This document shows, piece after piece, positions 1 through 6,791 of a stretch of DNA of 12,829 nt. Location of the stretch: contig MGSI01000010.1 in assembly GCA_001798455.1 (NCBI GenBank), positions 1 through 12,829 of the forward strand, in the 5' to 3' direction. A program made the position numbers and the translations under genes. The notes below the pieces were generated by a model. It had not been told where the DNA came from, ran no database searches, and worked only from the letters and a program-made list of their open reading frames with translations. Origin of the DNA: Deltaproteobacteria bacterium RIFCSPLOWO2_02_FULL_57_26. Lineage in GTDB: Bacteria; Desulfobacterota; Binatia; UBA9968. Positions within the stretch are counted from its first letter, which is position 1. Every line of letters starts with the position of its first letter.

Positions 1-260
1 CAGGAGTGTCTGAAAAAGCGAGAGGGGAAGACCGGAATGGCCACGAAAGGAGCATTGCCCCGGCTCACCATGGTGATCTGGTTCGAAAGCGACATTTCCG
101 AGGCGTCAAACTCTTTGTGGCCGCTCATGCGCCAGAAAATCTCTTCGGCCTGAAGCGGTAGGTAGTTGAGGCGGATTCCCTCCGGCTGGACAGAGCCGTC
201 CTGCAATGCCTTGGTTCTGTCGTAGTCGCCGCAGGCGACAGTGAGATGAAGTTTTTCCAT
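1..260 (-). CDS. 4,5-dihydroxyphthalate decarboxylase-like protein (substrate-binding fold), N-terminal part
   Basis: Only the first 86 codons are in the window; the gene continues past the left edge. The ATG (complement of 258-260) is preceded by a good GAGGAG ribosome-binding site at a normal distance. The translation begins MEKLHLTVACGDYDRTKAL, followed by a segment with FWRM, EFDASEMSLS and AIPVFPSRFFRHS. I recognise these as the N-terminal signature of the family annotated as 4,5-dihydroxyphthalate decarboxylase, which has the fold of periplasmic binding proteins. There is no signal peptide, so the product should be cytoplasmic. It starts 31 bp after the permease stop and is probably the third gene of the transport operon. 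Most family members of this kind in environmental genomes have no tested activity, so a decarboxylase function is not shown here; a ligand-binding role for the neighbouring transporter or a catabolic role are both possible. Confidence 0.72.
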   Translation of the reverse strand, partial: MEKLHLTVACGDYDRTKALQDGSVQPEGIRLNYLPLQAEEIFWRMSGHKEFDASEMSLSNQITMVSRGNAPFVAIPVFPSRFFRHS

Positions 261-291
261 GTCGTTGGTCTCCTCAGTCGTAGTTTTTTGC

Positions 292-2043
292 TTAGCTTTT
301 CTCCCAGCGCGAGAATCGTTGGGCGACGGCGATCAAAAGGATCGAGATGACGGAGATCACCAACCCGATGGCGGCCACGCGGCCGCGCATGCCGTCGAGA
401 TAGAGGAAGTAGAGGAGCGGGCCGAGAGGCTCAGCGCTCGGGCTGTACAGAAACAGCGTGGCGCTGAACTCGCGCATGAAGATCGTGGCCAGGATGATCC
501 ATCCCGCCATGACCCCCGGCCGCATCATGGGAATAAGGATGCGGCGAAAGGTGGCAAAGAAACCGGCGCCGCAGGCGACCGAAGCCTCTTCGAGCTCCTT
601 GTGGATTTGAATGATCGTGCTGCTCACGGCTCGAAGCCCGTACGGGAGGAAGCGCGTGACGTAGGCAATCATGATGATCCAGATCGTCGCATAAACCGGG
701 ATCGGAAAGTCCACATAAGCCCACAACAGGCCCAGAGCGAGCGCGGTGCCCGGAAAGGCCCACGGGATGAAAACCAGACCCTCCAGAAGCCCTCGGGCGG
801 CAATCTTCGTCCGCACGGTAATATAAGAAGTCAAGGCCGCAAGTAGCATGCATACCGAAGCCCCCACGAGCGCTAAAAACAGGCTGTTGGCGAAGGCCCG
901 GTGGACTCTCGAGGTGTCCCAGATGTAGCGGAAATTGTCGAGGGTCAGGTTCTGCCAGGTCTGCCACGTGGGGACGTGATAGTAGGGAAGAAGCGCTACC
1001 AAAAGCAAAACCAGGAACGGTAACACCACCATCAGGATCAGAAGCAGTAGGGCGACCAACGAGGCCGAGTATTTCCATGGGCCAAGGTCGATCTGATGCG
1101 GCCGGAAGCCCTTGCCCGTCACGGTGGAAAAGCTCTCGATTTGCGAGGTGAAGCGACGGTAGAGGTAGACGAAGAGCAGGGCGATCACCAGGATTCCCAC
1201 CCCGTAAGTTGCTGCCAGGTTGTGGTTGGTCGGAAAGGAGCCCAAGGCTTCACGCCAGATCTTGGTGGTGAAAACCTCGATCCGCGCCGGTAGCGCGATG
1301 ATCGCTGGAGTGTCAAAACTCTCGACCGCGCGGACAAAGTTCAGTGTGCCCGCAGCCAAAATCGCCGGCCTCATCAGGGGAAGGGTGATGCGCCGGGCGA
1401 CACCGAACTCGCTGGAACCGAGGGTCTTGGCCGATTCCTCCAGCGCGGGATCCATGCTTTTGAGCGCGGCGGCGATGATCAGGAAGGCGAGCGGGGTAAG
1501 AATTAGCCCTTCCACGAAGATTAATCCTGGAAGGGAATAAATGTTGAAGGGGCCCTGTTGCCACCCGAAGAGCTTGACCAAGGAGGCATTGATCAGGCCG
1601 TTGTTCGGATTGAGGAGAAGGACCCATGAGATAGCGATCAGAATGGGCGGCATGATGTTGGGAACGATCGCGGTGAGCTCGAAGAGCCTGCTGAAGGGGG
1701 CGTTGGTCCTGATGGTAATCCAGGCCAGGGTTAGGGCGAGGACCACCGACAGGCCTGAGGCCCCGAGGCCGAAGACAAAGGAGGTCACGATCAGGCGGTA
1801 GGTCTCCGGATCGGAGTAGGCGCGAATATAATTGTTGAGCGTAAAGTGGCCCGGCACACCCAACGGCGCGTCGGTGAGGCTCCCGTAAATAAGGAAAAAG
1901 GTCGGGTACAGGCTCAAAAAGGCGATGATCCCCGCGACCCCAAGGAAGATCAGATTGATGGGTTGGGTGAGAAAGATTCCTGCCCGGCTGAGCGCCCATC
2001 CGGCGGGAAGGTCGCGGCCGGCTGCCACGGATCGGTGGTTCAC
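292..2043 (-). CDS. ABC transporter permease, two fused membrane domains (ferric/AfuB-FbpB/ThiP type)
   Basis: This is the inner-membrane channel of a binding-protein-dependent importer. About 583 residues from the proposed GTG start form two tandem permease domains with roughly 12 hydrophobic segments. Each domain has the cytoplasmic EAA loop that contacts the ATPase: LEESAKTLGSSEFG followed by RRITLPLMRP at about residues 201-226, and LEEASVACGAGFF followed by RRILIPMMRP at about 484-509. Fusion of both halves in one chain is typical of ferric-iron, thiamine and related permeases. The reading frame stays open upstream to 2193, but that would overlap the end of the binding-protein gene by 137 bp with a basic, non-membrane extension. 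The first GTG after the upstream stop (2043, 13 bp downstream of it) is preferred, and GTG 2031 is an alternative. Neither has a convincing ribosome-binding site, so translational coupling is likely. The ATPase partner is not in the window. The substrate cannot be assigned. Confidence 0.88.
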   Translation of the reverse strand: MNHRSVAAGRDLPAGWALSRAGIFLTQPINLIFLGVAGIIAFLSLYPTFFLIYGSLTDAPLGVPGHFTLNNYIRAYSDPETYRLIVTSFVFGLGASGLSVVLALTLAWITIRTNAPFSRLFELTAIVPNIMPPILIAISWVLLLNPNNGLINASLVKLFGWQQGPFNIYSLPGLIFVEGLILTPLAFLIIAAALKSMDPALEESAKTLGSSEFGVARRITLPLMRPAILAAGTLNFVRAVESFDTPAIIALPARIEVFTTKIWREALGSFPTNHNLAATYGVGILVIALLFVYLYRRFTSQIESFSTVTGKGFRPHQIDLGPWKYSASLVALLLLILMVVLPFLVLLLVALLPYYHVPTWQTWQNLTLDNFRYIWDTSRVHRAFANSLFLALVGASVCMLLAALTSYITVRTKIAARGLLEGLVFIPWAFPGTALALGLLWAYVDFPIPVYATIWIIMIAYVTRFLPYGLRAVSSTIIQIHKELEEASVACGAGFFATFRRILIPMMRPGVMAGWIILATIFMREFSATLFLYSPSAEPLGPLLYFLYLDGMRGRVAAIGLVISVISILLIAVAQRFSRWEKS

Positions 2044-2056
2044 AATCTGCTGGGGC

Positions 2057-3070
2057 TTAGCGTAAAAAGATCTTGGCGTATTCCTTCTTTTTTTCTGCGA
2101 AACCCTTTGTGTCAAGATCCAGCATCTCGACAAATTGGATTTTGTCTGCGTCTGGTAGCGGCGGAAAGACCCCCTTCCGGTTGACGAACTCACCCATCCT
2201 CGCCATGATGTTCATGCTCTCATCACCGAGGAAAAAATCGATAAAGGTTTTCCCTGCATTGGGGTGGGGGGCCTTGTTGCTGAGGGGAGCATAGTGGCCG
2301 TCTCCCAGCATTTTTTCAAGTCTCACGTAGTCCATAGGAGCCCCTTTTTGGCCAAAGATAAACGCATACTTAACATAAGTAATTGCAATTGGCGTCTCTC
2401 CCGTAGTGACGCGCTCGGCCGCGGGGAGGAGCGATTCGACGAGGATCGGCTTCATGCCGGCAAGGTCACGAATAAATTTGTCCGACTTCTCTTTTCCCAT
2501 GAGCTTGAAGAGACTGGCAACCCACTGGGTAGTCGTCGTGTGCTGTGTGGGATCCGGCATGACCAGTTTTCCCTTGTATTGGGGCTTCAAGAGATCCTCA
2601 AGGGATTTCGGCGCGTCGGCGGATTTGATCACACCTTTGTTGTAAACGATACCGATAATGACATTGCGGTATCTCGGGCCCAGGTTGGGGTCGATCGCGT
2701 CCTTGGGGAAGTCCTTAGCCGACGGCGACTCATATTTGGCAAAGACCCCCTGTTTCTGCATGATTTGCAGCGGGTTATCGTTGGTTAATATGACATCAAA
2801 GAGCGGCCTTCCGGCTCGATACTCGCTCAGGGCCCTGTCCATGACCTTGGTAGCCGAGGCCCTCCAATATTCCGCCTCTATGCCCGTCTTCTTTTGAAAA
2901 GCCTTTCTGACGGCCTCTACGGTGTCGGACTCCAGAGAGCCGTAAAGGACGACTTTCCCCCCCTCTTTTTTTGCCGCCTCGATGAGTTTCGCGTCCTGAG
3001 CGAAAGCCGGCCCCGATATCACGAGCGTCAATGCCAGGAAAATGAGAAAAGCTTTCAGATTCCGCAGCAT
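2057..3070 (-). CDS. ABC transporter periplasmic substrate-binding protein (extracellular solute-binding, iron(III)-type family)
   Basis: This 337-residue protein captures the substrate in the periplasm and delivers it to the permease encoded immediately downstream. The ATG at 3070 is chosen over the longer open frame (TTG at 3151) because it has a GGGAGG ribosome-binding site about 9 bases away. It also begins a textbook Sec signal peptide: MLRNLK, a hydrophobic core, then a cleavage site after GPAFA at residue 24. The mature part starts with the KLIEAAKKEGGKVVLYGS pattern of family 1/6/11 binding proteins that pair with AfuB/FbpB-like permeases. The adjacent-tyrosine pair that coordinates Fe3+ in classical FbpA is not obvious; the comparable stretch reads AITYVKYAFIFGQKG. 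Iron as the ligand is therefore unproven, and another anion, polyamine or organic ligand is possible. It is the first gene of a leftward operon. Confidence 0.88.
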   Translation of the reverse strand: MLRNLKAFLIFLALTLVISGPAFAQDAKLIEAAKKEGGKVVLYGSLESDTVEAVRKAFQKKTGIEAEYWRASATKVMDRALSEYRAGRPLFDVILTNDNPLQIMQKQGVFAKYESPSAKDFPKDAIDPNLGPRYRNVIIGIVYNKGVIKSADAPKSLEDLLKPQYKGKLVMPDPTQHTTTTQWVASLFKLMGKEKSDKFIRDLAGMKPILVESLLPAAERVTTGETPIAITYVKYAFIFGQKGAPMDYVRLEKMLGDGHYAPLSNKAPHPNAGKTFIDFFLGDESMNIMARMGEFVNRKGVFPPLPDADKIQFVEMLDLDTKGFAEKKKEYAKIFLR

Positions 3071-3122
3071 CGGTTGTGCCCTCCCTTTCGGTCCCGTTCT
3101 ATCTGAACGAGCCCGCCTGTCG

Positions 3123-3151
3123 ATATTTTCAGATCGGGGGCTTTGAGTCAA
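3123..3151 (-). promoter_or_regulatory. Candidate sigma-70-like promoter for the transport operon
   Basis: On the minus strand a TTGACT -35 box (complement of 3146-3151) is followed after 17 bases by AAATAT (complement of 3123-3128). It lies about 50 bp before the binding-protein start codon. The -35 is 5/6 to consensus and the -10 only 3/6, so this is a candidate by position and -35 quality only. Confidence 0.35.
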
Positions 3152-3215
3152 GGCCCCGCGCCGGATGAAGGGCCGAACTGAATGCCGAGCGATTGCCTGA
3201 GAGCCAGGCGGCCCC

Positions 3216-3244
3216 TTGACTAAGTCTGTTTTGAAACATAGCTT
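3216..3244 (+). promoter_or_regulatory. Candidate sigma-70-like promoter for the HtrA-type protease gene
   Basis: TTGACT at 3216-3221, a 17-base spacer, then TAGCTT at 3239-3244, about 40 bp before the GTG start. The -35 is good and the -10 poor. The octamer CCTTGACT here is the exact reverse complement of AGTCAAGG at 3146-3153, so the divergent genes have mirror-image -35 regions. An AT-rich stretch follows. No operator for a known regulator is recognised in the rest of 3071-3283. Confidence 0.35.
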
Positions 3245-3283
3245 TTAAATTTGTCTCTTGATACCAGTGTTTGAGGTGTCTCG

Positions 3284-4420
3284 GTGTTAACTCCCAATCA
3301 CCAGCGCAGCCGCTATAGTTTTTTGAACTACCTTTGGGTGCCGTTAGTGTGTCTCGGGCTCGTGGTGGTATTGCTGTGGAAGTTGTGGGCCCACGGGGCC
3401 TCTCCGGTGGTTCCCCGTGCAGCGCCGCGGCCCGTCGCTCCCCGCACGGATCTGTCCGCTGACGAAAAAGCTACGATCGCGCTCTTTCGCCGGGCGTCGC
3501 CTTCGGTGGTTCATATCACTACGCTGGCCGTGGCGCGCGACATATTCACTCTCAACCTGTTGCAAATCCCGGAAGGGACAGGTTCGGGTTTCATCTGGGA
3601 TGAGTCGGGAAACATCGTTACCAACTTCCATGTGATCCAAGATGCCTCCGCTGCTCAGGTGACTCTGGCCGATCATTCGACCTGGAAGGCGCGGCGTGTC
3701 GGAGTGGCCCCAGACAAAGACCTCGCCGTCTTGCGCATCGACGCGCCCGCAAGCCGGCTCCGGCCCATTCCGGTCGGTTCCTCACAGGATCTCCAGGTGG
3801 GGCAAAAGGTCCTTGCCATAGGCAATCCCTTCGGTCTCGATCAAACCTTAACGACAGGGGTGATCAGCGCGCTCGGGCGGGAGATCGAGTCCGTGACGCG
3901 CCGTCCGATTCAGGGAGTCATTCAGACCGACGCGGCGATCAACCCAGGCAACTCCGGCGGGCCTTTGCTTGACAGCGCGGGTCGCTTGATCGGCGTCAAT
4001 ACGGCCATCTTCAGTCCCTCGGGGGCCTCCGCCGGGATCGGCTTTGCCATCCCCGTGGATACGGTCAATCGCGTGGTCCCGGAGCTGATTCGTTACGGAA
4101 AGGTCATTCGCCCCGGGCTTGGTATCCAGGTGGCGGAGGATCAACTGGCCCAGGGGCTGGGCTTGAGCGGGGTTTTGGTGGTCGAGGTGGTGCCGGGCAG
4201 CGTCGCAGCCAAGGCGGGAATCCGGCCGACCAGGCGGGACGCTTTCGGCCGGGTCAGCCTGGGCGATGTGATCGTGGCGATCGGCGGGAAGAAAATTGAG
4301 TCAGTCAATGATTTATTTCTGATCCTGGAACAGCACAAGGTGGGAGACGCGGTGAGCATAGCCCTGGTGCGGGACAAAAGGCGGCAGGAAGTGAAGGTCA
4401 CGCTCGAAGAACTCAAGTGA
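3284..4420 (+). CDS. Membrane-anchored trypsin-like serine protease of the DegP/HtrA family (S1C) with one PDZ domain
   Basis: A 378-residue envelope protease likely to degrade or sense misfolded periplasmic proteins. The GTG start at 3284 is supported by a GAGGTG ribosome-binding site 6-7 bases upstream. Residues 17-35 form one membrane segment (a signal anchor without a clear cleavage site), then a Pro/Ala-rich linker to about residue 55. The protease domain has all three catalytic residues: His116 in NIVTNFHVIQDA, Asp146 in DKDLAVLRID, and Ser224 in INPGNSGGPLLD. A single PDZ domain covers about 275-375, including the GVLVVEVVPGSVAAKAGI and LGDVIVAIGGKKI patterns. Architecture matches DegS or the one-PDZ actinobacterial/deltaproteobacterial HtrAs rather than two-PDZ DegP. 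Whether it acts as a DegS-like sensor or as a general protease cannot be told from sequence. It is divergent from the transport operon, and a hairpin with T6 lies 108 bp after its stop. Confidence 0.93.
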   Translation: MLTPNHQRSRYSFLNYLWVPLVCLGLVVVLLWKLWAHGASPVVPRAAPRPVAPRTDLSADEKATIALFRRASPSVVHITTLAVARDIFTLNLLQIPEGTGSGFIWDESGNIVTNFHVIQDASAAQVTLADHSTWKARRVGVAPDKDLAVLRIDAPASRLRPIPVGSSQDLQVGQKVLAIGNPFGLDQTLTTGVISALGREIESVTRRPIQGVIQTDAAINPGNSGGPLLDSAGRLIGVNTAIFSPSGASAGIGFAIPVDTVNRVVPELIRYGKVIRPGLGIQVAEDQLAQGLGLSGVLVVEVVPGSVAAKAGIRPTRRDAFGRVSLGDVIVAIGGKKIESVNDLFLILEQHKVGDAVSIALVRDKRRQEVKVTLEELK

Positions 4421-4458
4421 CGCCCTTCAACGACTCGACCCAAGGGGCGATCTCATCC

Positions 4459-4487
4459 TTGACATAAGGTCCTTTTTCCAATAAGAA
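4459..4487 (+). promoter_or_regulatory. Candidate promoter for the nuo operon
   Basis: A perfect TTGACA -35 hexamer at 4459-4464 is followed after 17 bases by TAAGAA at 4482-4487 in an AT-rich stretch (4476-4500). The -10 matches only 3/6. It lies about 85-115 bp upstream of nuoA and upstream of the hairpin at 4529-4560, so a transcript started here would have to read through that hairpin. It is the best promoter-like site between the protease stop and nuoA. Confidence 0.4.
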
Positions 4488-4528
4488 AAGTTAAATTTGC
4501 CTCCTGGTGACATCTCGGGAGCTTCTTT

Positions 4529-4560
4529 CCATACCTCTTCACCGACGGGTATGGTTTTTT
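4529..4560 (+). terminator. Hairpin followed by T6: intrinsic terminator or leader attenuator before nuoA
   Basis: CCATACC (4529-4535) and GGTATGG (4548-4554) form a perfect 7-bp stem with a 12-base loop, followed directly by six T residues (4555-4560). This is the shape of a rho-independent terminator oriented rightwards, although the stem is short and only 4 of 7 pairs are G-C. It could end transcription of the protease gene, but only 12 bp remain between the T tract and the nuoA start. Any nuo promoter must therefore lie upstream of it, which makes a leaky terminator or attenuator plausible. A weaker stem without T tract (4421-4427 with 4442-4449) sits right after the protease stop. Confidence 0.5.
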
Positions 4561-4572
4561 ACATAGCCTTTT

Positions 4573-4929
4573 ATGGCCCATCCCTATCTTCCCTTGCTGA
4601 TCGTGTTTCTCTTCGCAGGGATCATCGTGCTTTCCCTACTCTTGATCGCTTACCTGCTCGGCCCCAAGAGATCCAGCCCCGTCAAGGGTGAGCCCTTTGA
4701 GTCGGGCAACCCGCCCAGAGGAGACGCCCGAATCAAATTTTCCGTCAAGTTTTACCTTGTCGCCATGCTCTTTCTCATCTTCGATATCGAAGTCGTGTTT
4801 CTCTATCCGTGGGCGATTCTCTTTCGCCGGCTGGGCGTGTTCGGGCTCGTCGAAATGGGAATTTTCCTTCTCATTCTGGTCGTAGGCTTCATCTATGTGT
4901 GGAAAAAAGGGGCGCTGGAGTGGGCGTAG
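4573..4929 (+). CDS. nuoA: NADH-quinone oxidoreductase subunit A
   Basis: A 118-residue membrane subunit of complex I that helps seal the quinone-module/membrane-arm junction. Three membrane segments are visible (about 7-29, 59-79 and 88-110). Family hallmarks are FESGNPP at 42-48, and FYLVAMLFLIFDIEVVFLYP with the conserved acidic residues Asp71 and Glu73 in the second segment. The ALEW ending is also typical. The length is normal. The ATG at 4573 is the only plausible start because an in-frame TAG lies 9 bp upstream (4564). No Shine-Dalgarno sequence is visible; instead a hairpin with T6 ends just upstream. It is the first gene of the operon. In most genomes nuoB follows, but here the next gene, 6 bp downstream, is nuoC. 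Confidence 0.96.
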   Translation: MAHPYLPLLIVFLFAGIIVLSLLLIAYLLGPKRSSPVKGEPFESGNPPRGDARIKFSVKFYLVAMLFLIFDIEVVFLYPWAILFRRLGVFGLVEMGIFLLILVVGFIYVWKKGALEWA

Positions 4930-4935
4930 GCCTTT

Positions 4936-5499
4936 ATGGCGGAAGATAGCCCAACCCTCCAATACCTGAAGGAGCGATTAGCGGACGGCATCCTAGACAC
5001 GCACGCCTTTCGCGGCGATCAGACCATCGTGGTCCGCAGGGAAAGACTGTGCGAGACCTTCCGCACTTTCAGAGACGATCCCAAGCTCGCTTTTAATTTT
5101 CTCACCGATATCACGGCCGTGGATTACCTGGGCAAAAGGGAGCCGCGCTTCGAGGTCGTTTACCATTTGTACTCTATGCCCCGCGGCGAGCGCTTGCGGG
5201 TCAAGGTCCCCGTGCCAGAGGCGGATCCGGTGGTGGATTCGCTTACCCCTTTGTGGAAAGGGGCCAACTGGCTGGAGCGGGAGGTCTGGGACATGTTCGG
5301 GATTCGCTTCTTGGGCCATCCTGACCTCCGGCGGATTCTGCTTTACGAAGAGTTCCAGGGGCATCCCCTGCGCAAGGACTATCCGGTTAACCTGTGGCAG
5401 CCTTTGGTTCCCGAACGGGAGGTCGCAGGGACCTTTGTAGACGAAAGGTCGCGGAACAAGCTGACGCGGCTAAAGCAGAAACTGGCTCCCGGAGGCTGA
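4936..5499 (+). CDS. nuoC: NADH-quinone oxidoreductase subunit C (30-kDa subunit)
   Basis: A 187-residue peripheral subunit that packs against NuoD and NuoB in the connecting module of complex I and carries no cofactor. The family signature occupies residues 112-150: WLEREVWDMFGIRF, then HPDLRRILL and GHPLRKDYP, a very close match to the 30-kDa subunit motif. The length fits a free-standing NuoC, not a NuoBC or NuoCD fusion. It begins 6 bp after the nuoA stop, so there is no room for nuoB, and no trace of NuoB motifs is seen in any frame. The ribosome-binding site is poor (AGG at 4931-4933), so coupling to nuoA translation is likely. The C-terminal 25 residues are basic and variable. Confidence 0.96.
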   Translation: MAEDSPTLQYLKERLADGILDTHAFRGDQTIVVRRERLCETFRTFRDDPKLAFNFLTDITAVDYLGKREPRFEVVYHLYSMPRGERLRVKVPVPEADPVVDSLTPLWKGANWLEREVWDMFGIRFLGHPDLRRILLYEEFQGHPLRKDYPVNLWQPLVPEREVAGTFVDERSRNKLTRLKQKLAPGG

Positions 5500-5519
5500 G
5501 GAACGAGCCGAGAAGCTGA

Positions 5520-6710
5520 ATGAATCCGGAAAGAGTCGACCTGCCGATAGAGACTATGGACCTCCAGATGGGACCATCCCATCCGGCCACCCATGGGACC
5601 ATCAAATTCAACCTCAAACTAGAGGGAGAAAAGGTTCTTGACTGCGATGTGGAGGTGGGTTACCTCCACCGCGGCTTTGCCAAGAGCTGTGAGCAGGCCA
5701 CCTGGACTCAGGTGATCCCCTATACGGATCGGCTCAATTATGCGTCTCCGGTGATCAATAACGTGGGTTACGCCCTGGCGGTGGAGAAGCTGATCGGCGT
5801 GGAGACGACGCCGAGGTGCCAGTTCATCCGCGTGATCATGAGCGAGCTCGCGCGCATCTTCGACCACCTGACGTGCTGTGGCATGACGGCTTCCGAACTG
5901 GGAGCGATCACGGCCGGCTTTTACATGTTAGAGGCCCGGGAGCTCATCATGCGGATTGTCGAGACGGTCACCGGAGCCCGGCTGACGGTGACGTACGTGC
6001 GCATCGGGGGAGTCAAACACGATCTGCCCTTCGGGTTTGCGGAGCAGGTGGAGCGTGCCTTCCGGATCGTCCGGAAACTGCTTTCGGACTGCGATCGGCT
6101 GCTTTCCCGCAATCGAATTTTCCTTGACCGGATGGCCGGTATCGGGGCGATCTCCCGGGAAACGGCCATCGCCTATGGGCTGACCGGTCCAATTCTCCGC
6201 TCCACCGGCGTCAATTACGATGTGCGCAAGGCCCACCCCTACCTGGTGTACGACCAGCTCGACTTCGAGATCCCCTTAGGAACTAAAGGAGACGATTATG
6301 ATCGTTTCGTGGTCCGCATCCAGGAGCTCGAGCAGAGCATGCGGATTGTCGAGCAGGCGCTGAAGAAGATCCCTCCCGGTCCCGTGACGATCGAGGATCC
6401 GAGCATTGTTCTTCCGGAAAAGGAGCGGGTCTATGGGAGCATCGAGGGGCTGATGAACCATTTCAAGATCATCATCGAAGGGATCAAGGTTCCGCCGGGT
6501 GAGGTCTATTTTGCCGTCGAGGGAGGCAACGGGGAGCTGGGCTTCTACCTCGTGAGCGACGGAGGTGGCAGGCCATACCGCGTCCGGGTCCGGCCGCCCT
6601 GTTTCATTGCCATGTCGGCGTTTTCTGAAATGATCAAGGGAAGGATGCTGGCGGATATCATCCCCACCTTTGGCATGATCAACATGATCGGTGGGGAGTG
6701 TGACCGGTAA
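5520..6710 (+). CDS. nuoD: NADH-quinone oxidoreductase subunit D (49-kDa subunit)
   Basis: A 396-residue subunit that forms, with NuoB, the quinone-binding pocket of complex I. GPSHPATHG (18-26) and VGYLHRGFAK (46-55) are the N-terminal signatures. His25 and Tyr74 (in DRLNYAS) are 49 residues apart, exactly the spacing of the quinone-contacting His and Tyr in the bovine (59/108) and Thermus (38/87) proteins, so the pocket is intact on this side. VTGARLTVTYVRIGG (149-163) has Thr where many proteobacterial and mitochondrial homologues have His. The C-terminus ends in the conserved GGECDR. Length is normal for an unfused NuoD. The start has a weak GAGAAG upstream. It is 20 bp after nuoC and is followed by an 81-bp gap filled by a repeat element. 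Confidence 0.97.
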   Translation: MNPERVDLPIETMDLQMGPSHPATHGTIKFNLKLEGEKVLDCDVEVGYLHRGFAKSCEQATWTQVIPYTDRLNYASPVINNVGYALAVEKLIGVETTPRCQFIRVIMSELARIFDHLTCCGMTASELGAITAGFYMLEARELIMRIVETVTGARLTVTYVRIGGVKHDLPFGFAEQVERAFRIVRKLLSDCDRLLSRNRIFLDRMAGIGAISRETAIAYGLTGPILRSTGVNYDVRKAHPYLVYDQLDFEIPLGTKGDDYDRFVVRIQELEQSMRIVEQALKKIPPGPVTIEDPSIVLPEKERVYGSIEGLMNHFKIIIEGIKVPPGEVYFAVEGGNGELGFYLVSDGGGRPYRVRVRPPCFIAMSAFSEMIKGRMLADIIPTFGMINMIGGECDR

Positions 6711-6715
6711 GAAAA

Positions 6716-6784
6716 GCGAATAGTAAATAGCGAATAGCGAATAGAGCCGTCCCCCCTGCCATCCATTTGCTATTCGCCATTTGC
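6716..6784. repeat. Heptanucleotide-periodic palindromic repeat between nuoD and nuoE
   Basis: The left half is four units of period 7: GCGAATA (6716-6722), GTAAATA (6723-6729), GCGAATA (6730-6736), GCGAATA (6737-6743), then G. The right half is the same motif inverted: CATTTGC (6764-6770), TATTCGC (6771-6777), CATTTGC (6778-6784). GCGAATAG (6737-6744) and CTATTCGC (6770-6777) form a perfect 8-bp stem with a 25-base loop containing a C-rich run, and the next outward heptamers pair 5/7. It fills almost the entire nuoD-nuoE gap and ends 7 bp before the nuoE ATG. It resembles short tandem heptamer repeats and small hairpin repeats dispersed in many bacterial genomes; whether it is dispersed here needs the genome. 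Confidence 0.8.
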
Positions 6785-6791
6785 GGTTTTT

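Noticed and set aside
2044..2193. N-terminal extension of the permease upstream of 2043
   Set aside because: It would overlap the binding-protein gene by 137 bp and adds a basic, serine-rich stretch not expected in this permease family. A start just after the upstream stop is more plausible.
3071..3151. N-terminal extension of the binding protein from a TTG at 3151
   Set aside because: It would put 27 charged residues before a perfect signal peptide and cover the candidate promoter. The ATG at 3070 has its own ribosome-binding site.
4421..4449. Stem CGCCCTT/AAGGGGCG just after the protease stop as a terminator
   Set aside because: The stem has a bulge and is not followed by a T tract, so the hairpin at 4529-4560 is the better candidate.
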